Both the position numbers and the translations under genes were made by a program. From contig DKCF01000106.1 in the NCBI GenBank assembly GCA_002451435.1, forward strand, positions 35,102 through 66,093: a DNA stretch of 30,992 bases, written 5' to 3'. This stretch comes from Bifidobacterium sp. UBA6881. Its GTDB lineage: Bacteria > Actinomycetota > Actinomycetes > Actinomycetales > Bifidobacteriaceae. Of the stretch, positions 24,918-30,992 are shown one piece after another (the stretch's first letter is position 1; each line of letters starts with the position of its first letter). A model generated the notes under the pieces. The model was not told the DNA's origin. It saw only the letters and a list, made by a program, of their open reading frames with translations, and did no database searches.

Positions 24918-27149
24918 TCAGATGCGTTCCTTGGGGTCGAGCTGGAAGCGCAATTCCCCCGGCTCCCGCGAGGCCACATGCCTGGCGCTCGCCGCACGCA
25001 ACCTGATGGCAAGCTCCGCGCGGCGGGACTGCGGCACGCGGACGACCGCCTTGACGCGGTCGGCGGTCCCTTCCAGCTCCCTGCTGTCGATGGTGCGCGG
25101 CTGTGGAATCGGCACCGGCCCCAACACCGAGGGCATGCGCCCCTCCGAAGTCTCGATGGAGGCGAAGTCCCCCTCTCCCAGCGCGCCGATGCGGTCCAAC
25201 GCCGTTTTCACCGCATCGCGTCGCCCCCACACGCATGCGGCGGCGAATACCGGAGGCAATGCGGTCTGCGCGCGTTCGGAGAGCTCCGTCCGGGCCAGCA
25301 ACGGCGAGTTCCACAGCATCAGCGATTTGGCGAGCGCCGGATCCGTCTCGCCTATCAGCAACGCCTGTCCGCCCCGGGTACGCGGCGCGCATAACGCCAC
25401 GGCACGCATCCATGCCGTCAGGGTGTCCACACCGGCGTCGATGCCAAAGGCGTACAGGCTGGTCCACGCGTCGAGAATGGCCACCGCGCGGTATTCGCGT
25501 TCCGCCACGCCCGCGCCACGCACCCGGGGTTCCGCTCCGGGCGTCGCGATCACCAGTCGCGGCGCGAACGTGATCTCGGGCACGATGCCACGGGGCTGGC
25601 TGGGAGTGGACAGCACGATCGGCACGCCACGAAACAGCCGGCTCAGCTCCTGCGCCGTGCCGGCTGCTCCGACGCGCACCACGCGCATGCGTTCGTTATG
25701 GCAGGAGGGGCATGACCACTGCACGGTGGCGATCCCACACCATGTGCAGCGCACGGTTCCGTCATGCAATCGTTCCAATGGCCCAGTGCACCGCGCGCAT
25801 CGCGCCTGGCGATGGCACTGCGAGCAGGTCAGCGCCTCGGTGATGCCGTCCTGGGGAATGGACAGCAGCACCGGGCCGCTTTCCAATGCCTTGGACAGCA
25901 CACGCACCGCGGTGTGGGGAACGCGCGCGCCGATGGTCGGATCGGCCAACCGGGTCAGCTCGTCCCGGTTCAGCCACCGCACCCATGGCGATGATTCCTT
26001 GGTGGCCGCGGGCAACGCATGGATGGGCGTGCTGAACCCGCCGACCTGGGTGTCTTTCGCATAGCTCGCGTCCGTCTCCCATTGGCTTTGCACGCTGCGC
26101 GCGTTGCCCATGGCCACGAATACGCCGTTATGCGATTTCGCGCGCAACCGCAGTACGCCACGCGCGTTGGCATAGGGCATCATACCGTCGGCGTCCTGAT
26201 AGCACACGTCGTCAAGGACAAGGAACAACGCGTTGCCCTCCACCGGCGCATACATGGCCGACCTGGTCCCTAGAACGCAGGAGACCCGTCCGAGACTGAT
26301 GGCCAGATACGCGCGATACCGTTCCGCGGGCGGCATTTGCGCGTTGAGCACCGTGAAATCACCGTCATAGGAACCGCTTGCGGATTCGGTCCGCGCGAAT
26401 GGTCTCATGCCCATCGCCTTCAACGCATGCGCCATATCCTCGATCTCACGCATGGTGGGCAGCACCAGCACGACCGGTCGGCCTTGCGCGGCCGCGGCCG
26501 CGACCATCCATGCGACGCACCGGCACCAATGCCCCGCTCCCGGCAGCGGATCGAATACGAACGCTTGGAATCCCCGTTTGGAGAACGCTTCGCGCAGTAG
26601 GCCGATATTGCCGTACAATCGCTGCAATGCGGCATAGGATTCCTGTTCCGCGCCCGCATACATCCGACGTCTCGTCTCCACGCCGCGACCCGTCCGCGGG
26701 CGTTCCCATTGCTCGCGCTCGACGTAGGCGACTCTTGGAGGAACGGCCAATCTGAGGATGTTGGCCCGGGTTCCGCCGAACGCATCGGCGATGGCGGTGA
26801 CGTCATCGCGCATGGACTTCGGCACGATCGCGCGGTCCGTCACCACCCGTTCTATGTAGCGCAACGAAGACGCCGGGGTGTCGCTGGCGTCCGCACGCTC
26901 CCAGATGATGCCATAGACCCGTTGCCCGCCGAAGCGGACACGCACCATCACACCCGGCAAAGCCGCTTCGGAATGCCGTTCCTCGACGTAATAGTCGAAG
27001 GTCTGCCCCAGATGGGTGGCCTGAACGTCGAGCACCACCCGGGCTATGGGATGCTTCGCGGCTGGCGTCTTCGCCGCAGGCGCGCGCTTGCGGCGCCTGC
27101 GCGGGGCAAGTCCGTCAAGTGCCAGCTGTTCGGCATCCACGTCGCTCAT
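24918..27149 (-). CDS. priA: Primosomal protein N' PriA, helicase motifs degenerate
   Basis: A 743-residue PriA homologue involved in restarting stalled replication forks. The N-terminal DNA-binding domain is recognisable (VVLDVQATHLGQTFDYYV, 38-55), as is the conserved GTRSAMYAP (294-302), and eight zinc-binding Cys at 442, 445, 451, 454, 468, 471, 480 and 483. Walker A, normally GxTGSGKT, reads PLPGAGHW (201-208) and has no Lys; the DEEH box reads VLDDVCYQD (311-319). ATP hydrolysis is thus not expected, as known for actinobacterial PriA. It carries a basic, Ala-rich N-terminal extension (about 1-33). It lies 14 bases after metK and is probably co-transcribed with it. Confidence 0.92.
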   Translation of the reverse strand: MSDVDAEQLALDGLAPRRRRKRAPAAKTPAAKHPIARVVLDVQATHLGQTFDYYVEERHSEAALPGVMVRVRFGGQRVYGIIWERADASDTPASSLRYIERVVTDRAIVPKSMRDDVTAIADAFGGTRANILRLAVPPRVAYVEREQWERPRTGRGVETRRRMYAGAEQESYAALQRLYGNIGLLREAFSKRGFQAFVFDPLPGAGHWCRCVAWMVAAAAAQGRPVVLVLPTMREIEDMAHALKAMGMRPFARTESASGSYDGDFTVLNAQMPPAERYRAYLAISLGRVSCVLGTRSAMYAPVEGNALFLVLDDVCYQDADGMMPYANARGVLRLRAKSHNGVFVAMGNARSVQSQWETDASYAKDTQVGGFSTPIHALPAATKESSPWVRWLNRDELTRLADPTIGARVPHTAVRVLSKALESGPVLLSIPQDGITEALTCSQCHRQARCARCTGPLERLHDGTVRCTWCGIATVQWSCPSCHNERMRVVRVGAAGTAQELSRLFRGVPIVLSTPSQPRGIVPEITFAPRLVIATPGAEPRVRGAGVAEREYRAVAILDAWTSLYAFGIDAGVDTLTAWMRAVALCAPRTRGGQALLIGETDPALAKSLMLWNSPLLARTELSERAQTALPPVFAAACVWGRRDAVKTALDRIGALGEGDFASIETSEGRMPSVLGPVPIPQPRTIDSRELEGTADRVKAVVRVPQSRRAELAIRLRAASARHVASREPGELRFQLDPKERI

Positions 27150-27163
27150 GGTTCAGGGTCGTC

Positions 27164-28378
27164 TCAATCGGCGATGGCTGCCTTGAGATCATCGACCCTG
27201 TCGGTCGCCTCCCAAGTGAAATCGGCGTCTTCTCGGCCGAAGTGCCCGTAGGCCGCGGTCTTGGCGTAGATGGGGCGCTTCAGGTCGAGTTCGTCGATGA
27301 TGGCGGCCGGGCGAAGGTCGAACACCTTGCGGACGGCCTGCTGGATCTGCTCGCGGGTCACGCCGATCTCCGTGCCGTACGTCTCCACGTTGATGGATAC
27401 CGGGTCGGCCACGCCGATGGCGTACGCCACCTGCACCTCGACCTTGTGGGCGAGGCCCGCGGCCACGATGTTCTTGGCCACCCAACGCGCGGCGTAGGCG
27501 GCGGAACGGTCCACCTTGCTCGGATCCTTGCCGGAGAACGCGCCGCCTCCATGGTGGGCGGCGCCGCCGTACGTGTCGACGATGATCTTGCGGCCGGTCA
27601 GGCCCGCGTCGGCGGCCGGACCGCCAAGCACGAACGAGCCGGTGGGGTTCACCAGCACGCGGTATTCGTCATGCGCGACGCGGTCGGCGAGCACATCGTC
27701 GAGCACCGGACGAATCACATGTTCCGTCAGCTGTTCCTTCAGCCATGCCTGGTCGACTTCCGGATCGTGCTGGGTCGAGACCAGCACGGTGTCGAGACGC
27801 ACCGGACGGTCATGCTCGTCGTATTCGATGGTGACCTGGGTCTTGCCGTCAGGACGCAGGTGGGCCACCTCGCCGCTCTTGCGGACCTCGGCGAGGCGGT
27901 AAGCCAGACGATGCGCCAGGTAAATCGGCAATGGCATGAGCACATCGGTCTCGTCGCACGCGTATCCGAACATCACGCCCTGGTCGCCCGCTCCCTGCGC
28001 CTCGTAACGCTGTTCACGGGATGCCTGCGACTCCCCCTCGGCGCCCAGACGGTCGACGCCCTGATTGATCTCGCGGCTCTGCTCGGTCAGCGAGACGGTC
28101 ACGCCGCAGGAATCGGCGTCGAGTCCCACGCGCGAGCTGGTGTAGCCGATATTGCGCACGACGGAACGCACGATGCTCTGGATATCGGAGTACCCCTCGC
28201 TGGTCACCTCGCCGAAGACGAAGAACTGGCCCACGGTGGCGCATGTCTCCACGGCCACGTGCGATTGCGGATCCTGCGCCAGCATGTCATCGAGAATCGC
28301 GTCGGAAATCTGATCGCAGACCTTGTCCGGATGCCCTTCCGTCACCGACTCGGCGGAAATCAACTTCAATTCAGCCAT
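27164..28378 (-). CDS. metK: S-adenosylmethionine synthetase
   Basis: Makes SAM from methionine and ATP. The 404-residue protein has the three-domain family plan: SAESVTEGHPDKVCDQISDA (8-27) with the ATP-site His and Asp, the GAGDQGVMFGYA signature (129-140), and the phosphate-binding GGGAFSGKDPSKVDRSAAY (277-295). The start follows AAGGAG at 7 bases. A 215-base region separates it from rpoZ; I saw no match to known SAM riboswitch cores there. priA follows within 14 bases. The identity is secure. Confidence 0.98.
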   Translation of the reverse strand: MAELKLISAESVTEGHPDKVCDQISDAILDDMLAQDPQSHVAVETCATVGQFFVFGEVTSEGYSDIQSIVRSVVRNIGYTSSRVGLDADSCGVTVSLTEQSREINQGVDRLGAEGESQASREQRYEAQGAGDQGVMFGYACDETDVLMPLPIYLAHRLAYRLAEVRKSGEVAHLRPDGKTQVTIEYDEHDRPVRLDTVLVSTQHDPEVDQAWLKEQLTEHVIRPVLDDVLADRVAHDEYRVLVNPTGSFVLGGPAADAGLTGRKIIVDTYGGAAHHGGGAFSGKDPSKVDRSAAYAARWVAKNIVAAGLAHKVEVQVAYAIGVADPVSINVETYGTEIGVTREQIQQAVRKVFDLRPAAIIDELDLKRPIYAKTAAYGHFGREDADFTWEATDRVDDLKAAIAD

Positions 28379-28547
28379 GCGACTGCTCCTTCTTTCGGGA
28401 ACGTCCGACCTTGCGGTTCCGTTCCTTGGTTGTTGTGCGTATATGGCGGCTGGGCCACCACCGCAAGCCGTTTTACGAAAAACGCCCCGTCCTTCGCATA
28501 CGCAATCAATAGTGTCATCGTGGACTATTCAAAGCGCACCGCTCAGG

Positions 28548-28590
28548 TATCGGGGCGAATGAAAACCTTCGTTCGGTTCGTTGCGAACCT
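28548..28590 (-). terminator. Weak terminator after rpoZ
   Basis: In minus-strand RNA GGTTCG-CAA-CGAACC forms a 6-bp hairpin (28573-28587) just after the rpoZ stop, followed after 8 bases by GGTTTTC. The stem is short, so read-through into metK is possible. Confidence 0.4.
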
Positions 28591-28595
28591 TCGAA

Positions 28596-28880
28596 TCAGT
28601 TGCCTTCGGTCAGGTCGTCCTCACCGAGGGTTTCCTCGAGCAGACCCTTGTCGATCTCACGGAAGGCGATGGACAGCGGCTTCTCCTGGTTCTGGTACTC
28701 CACCAGCGGGCCGACGTTCTGCAGCAGACCCTCGTTGAGCTGGGTGAAATAGGAATTGATCTGACGGGCGCGCTTGGCTGCGAAAATGGCCAGGGCGTAC
28801 TTGGAATCCGCGTGTTCCATCAAATCGTCGATCGGCGGATCCGCAAGTCCGGACGGGGTTGGCTCAGTGCCGAATGCCAT
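28596..28880 (-). CDS. rpoZ: RNA polymerase omega subunit
   Basis: A 94-residue omega subunit that supports assembly of the core RNA polymerase. The helix DSKYALAIFAAKRARQINSY (25-44) matches the conserved omega motif (R/KY-LV-x-AKRARQI), followed by EKPLSIAFREIDKGLL (66-81) typical of actinobacterial omega. The start MAFGTEP at 28880 has GGGAG 9 bases upstream; the frame is open up to 29090 but that part is not omega-like. A strong -10 box TATACT lies at 28932-28937 on this strand. In many bacteria rpoZ follows gmk; here it is first in line before metK and priA. Confidence 0.94.
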   Translation of the reverse strand: MAFGTEPTPSGLADPPIDDLMEHADSKYALAIFAAKRARQINSYFTQLNEGLLQNVGPLVEYQNQEKPLSIAFREIDKGLLEETLGEDDLTEGN

Positions 28881-28931
28881 ATTGATTATCTCCCAATCAT
28901 CAGATATCAAAGCTTCTTTTTCGAATTTCTC

Positions 28932-28937
28932 AGTATA
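28932..28937 (-). promoter_or_regulatory. rpoZ -10 box
   Basis: TATACT on the minus strand is close to the TATAAT consensus and lies about 52 bases upstream of the rpoZ ATG. A clear -35 box was not seen at 16-18 bases. Confidence 0.55.
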
Positions 28938-29075
28938 GGCATGCCGCTGGACCATTTTCGGCCGCAAATGCGCGGCGGTCGAAGGACCGATCGGCCTGCA
29001 CGTCACGCAGCCCGCGGCAATTCCGCATAATTCCACATAGTGACTCCCGGCAAAGCGCGTGTCCCGGTTCGACCT

Positions 29076-29088
29076 CACAATAGGAACC
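29076..29088 (+). promoter_or_regulatory. ilvD -10 box or ribosome site
   Basis: CACAAT at 29076-29081 ends 7 bases before the ilvD ATG, the spacing of the leaderless candidates. The same 7 bases contain AGGA, so a leadered transcript from an upstream promoter (CATAAT at about 29024-29029) is equally possible. Confidence 0.35.
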
Positions 29089-30948
29089 ATGGAAATGCGA
29101 TCTGCAAAACTGATGAATGGACGAGTATTCGCGGGCGCTCGAGCCCTTTACCGCGCCGCCGGCGTCGATGGCAAGGATTTCGGCAAGCCGATCATCGCCA
29201 TCGCGAACTCCTTCGATGAGTTCCTGCCGGGACATGTGCACCTGAACAAGGTCGGACGTCTGATTTCCGAGGCCATCAAAGAGGCCGGCGGCATCCCGCG
29301 CGAGTTCAACACCATGGCCGTCGATGACGGCATCGCCATGGGGCACACCGGCATGCTGTACTCGCTGCCGAGCCGCGACATCATCGCCGACACCGTCGAA
29401 TACCAGGTCAACGCGCACTGCGCCGACGCCCTGATCTGCATCCCGAACTGCGACAAGGTCGTTCCGGGCATGCTGATGGCCGCGCTGCGCCTGAACATCC
29501 CGACGGTCTTCGTTTCCGGCGGCCCGATGGAGGCCGGCACCACGGTGCTGTCCGACGGCACCGTGAAGAAGAACACGGACCTGATCTCCGTGATGTACGC
29601 CACCGCCGACGACTCCGTCTCCGAAGAGGATCTGCTCGCTTACGAGAAGACCGTCTGCCCGACCTGCGGTTCCTGCGCCGGCATGTTCACCGCGAACTCG
29701 ATGAACTGCCTTACCGAGGCCATCGGCCTGGCCCTGCCCGGCAACGGCACCATCCTGGCCTCCCACTCCTACCGCAAGGACCTGTTCAAGCGTGCGGCCG
29801 AGCAGATCGTCAAGATCGCCAAGCAGTACTACGACGACGATGACGAGAGCGTGCTTCCGCGTTCCATCGCGACCAAGAAGGCCTTCGAGAACGCCATGAC
29901 CATGGACGTGGCCATGGGCGGTTCCACCAACACCGTGCTGCACATCCTCGCCATGGCGCAGAGCGCCGACGTGGACTTCACCCTCGACGACATCGAGCGC
30001 ATCAGCCACACCGTGCCGTGCATCTGCAAGGCGGCGCCGTCCGGCAAGTGGGAGATCTCCGACGTGCACCGCGCCGGCGGCATCTGCGGCATTCTGGGCG
30101 AGCTCGACCGCGCCGGCAAGCTTCACCGCGATGTGCATTCCATCGACTACAAGTCGCTCGAAGACAAGCTCAACGATTGGGACATCATGCGCGACACCTG
30201 CACCGAGCAGGCCAAGCAGATCTTCCATGCGGCTCCGGGCCACATCGTCTCCCCGGAACCGTGGACGCACACCACGCTGTTCGATTCGCTCGACACCGAC
30301 CGTGTGAACGGCGCCATCCACGACATCGACCACCCGGAGATTCACGAGGGTGGCCTCGCCGTGCTGCGCGGCAACCTCGCTCCCGATGGCTGCGTGGTCA
30401 AGACCGCCGGTGTGCCGCAGGAGATCTGGAAGTTCCGCGGCCCGGCGCTGGTCGTCGAATCCCAGGAGCAGGCGATCGAGGTCATCCTTAACGACACGCT
30501 GAAGCCGGGCATGGCTCTGGTGATTCGTTACGAGGGTCCGAAGGGCGGCCCGGGCATGCAGGAGATGCTGTACCCGACTTCGTTCGTCAAGGGCAAGGGC
30601 ATCGGCCGTCAGGTCGCCATGCTGACCGATGGCCGCTACTCCGGCGGCTCCTCGGGTCTGGCCATCGGCCACATCGCCCCCGAGGCGGCGAACAAGGGTC
30701 CGATCGCGCTCATCAAGAACGGCGACATCATCAACATCGATATCGAGAACCGTTCCGTCAACGTCGAGCTTTCCGACGAGGAACTCGCCAAGCGCCGCGC
30801 CGAACTGGAGGCCGGCGACGGCTATGTGGCGCACCGCGATCGCAAGGTGTCCCAGGCACTGAAGGCGTACGCGGCCTTCGCGCGTTCCGCCGACAAGGGC
30901 GCCACCCGCGATCCCGAGCTGATCAACAAGCTCTCAGGCCTCGCCTGA
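29089..30948 (+). CDS. ilvD: Dihydroxy-acid dehydratase
   Basis: Dehydrates dihydroxy-acids to 2-keto acids in valine, leucine and isoleucine synthesis, using an iron-sulfur cluster. The 619-residue protein has the E. coli IlvD length and signatures: CIPNCDKVVPGML (117-129, cluster Cys121), PTCGSCAGMFTANSMNC (191-207, cluster Cys among 193 and 196), MGGSTNTVLH and TDGRYSGGSSGLAIGH near the C-terminus. The ATG at 29089 was preferred over an upstream GTG-type start at 29059 because the family similarity begins at RSAKLMNGR. It is divergent from rpoZ. The last 44 bases of the window after its stop hold no recognisable feature. Confidence 0.97.
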   Translation: MEMRSAKLMNGRVFAGARALYRAAGVDGKDFGKPIIAIANSFDEFLPGHVHLNKVGRLISEAIKEAGGIPREFNTMAVDDGIAMGHTGMLYSLPSRDIIADTVEYQVNAHCADALICIPNCDKVVPGMLMAALRLNIPTVFVSGGPMEAGTTVLSDGTVKKNTDLISVMYATADDSVSEEDLLAYEKTVCPTCGSCAGMFTANSMNCLTEAIGLALPGNGTILASHSYRKDLFKRAAEQIVKIAKQYYDDDDESVLPRSIATKKAFENAMTMDVAMGGSTNTVLHILAMAQSADVDFTLDDIERISHTVPCICKAAPSGKWEISDVHRAGGICGILGELDRAGKLHRDVHSIDYKSLEDKLNDWDIMRDTCTEQAKQIFHAAPGHIVSPEPWTHTTLFDSLDTDRVNGAIHDIDHPEIHEGGLAVLRGNLAPDGCVVKTAGVPQEIWKFRGPALVVESQEQAIEVILNDTLKPGMALVIRYEGPKGGPGMQEMLYPTSFVKGKGIGRQVAMLTDGRYSGGSSGLAIGHIAPEAANKGPIALIKNGDIINIDIENRSVNVELSDEELAKRRAELEAGDGYVAHRDRKVSQALKAYAAFARSADKGATRDPELINKLSGLA

Positions 30949-30992
30949 TCGCGGTTCCGATAAGCGGCAAAAACCTATTGAAAGGCCCGTTC

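Noticed and set aside
28381..28595. SAM riboswitch upstream of metK
   Set aside because: I looked for the conserved cores of SAM-I/IV-type riboswitches on the minus strand and found none; only a short hairpin near rpoZ is visible.
28930..30834. 634-codon open frame antisense to ilvD
   Set aside because: It is a GC-bias shadow of ilvD: low-complexity Gly/Val/Asp-rich translation, no family resemblance, and ilvD is certain.
1..30992. Mobile elements, CRISPR arrays, tRNA or rRNA genes
   Set aside because: No transposase or integrase, no regularly spaced repeats and no cloverleaf or rRNA-like sequence were found on either strand.

Overview
The window looks like a chromosomal housekeeping region of a high-GC actinobacterium, most likely a Bifidobacterium. 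The reasons are: the groEL gene stands alone without groES and is controlled by CIRCE operators; a complete pupylation gene set (arc/mpa, dop, pup, pafA) is present with no proteasome genes beside it; PriA has no intact helicase motifs; and several genes have a -10 box directly against the start codon, as in leaderless transcription. The species cannot be fixed from the sequence alone.

Layout. 1-2509 (minus strand): groEL, which runs off the left edge, with two tandem CIRCE operators, then a membrane protein with a LytR C-terminal domain. 2659-8596 (plus): ung, then a tightly overlapping operon of moxR, a DUF58 protein, a small membrane protein, two von Willebrand A membrane proteins and a last membrane protein, closed by a strong terminator. 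8749-10511 (plus): a WXG100-like small protein overlapping a lipase-fold protein, which is the least explained system here. 10584-16401 (plus): purB, a large membrane protein joining a kinase-like domain to a YbhN/LPG-synthase-type domain, the nucleoid protein HU, and an overlapping pair of uncertain function ending in a TIM-barrel protein. 16462-22365 (minus): the pupylation cluster in the order arc, dop, an inositol-monophosphatase-like gene, pup, pafA. 22439-23107 (plus): serB. 23095-28880 (minus): fmt, a HAD hydrolase, priA, metK and rpoZ. 29089-30948 (plus): ilvD.

How the genes work together. PafA attaches Pup to target lysines, Dop removes it, and ARC is the ring ATPase that recognises Pup. 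ARC ends without the QYL-type tail that docks on the 20S proteasome and Pup already ends in Glu, which fits a proteasome-independent pupylation system. The moxR operon resembles the MoxR/DUF58/VWA chaperone modules found in many bacteria. The other genes serve general metabolism: purine, serine, SAM and branched-chain amino acid synthesis, initiator tRNA formylation, and DNA repair and restart. No tRNA, rRNA, CRISPR array, insertion sequence or prophage was seen, and no gap between genes exceeds about 300 bases.
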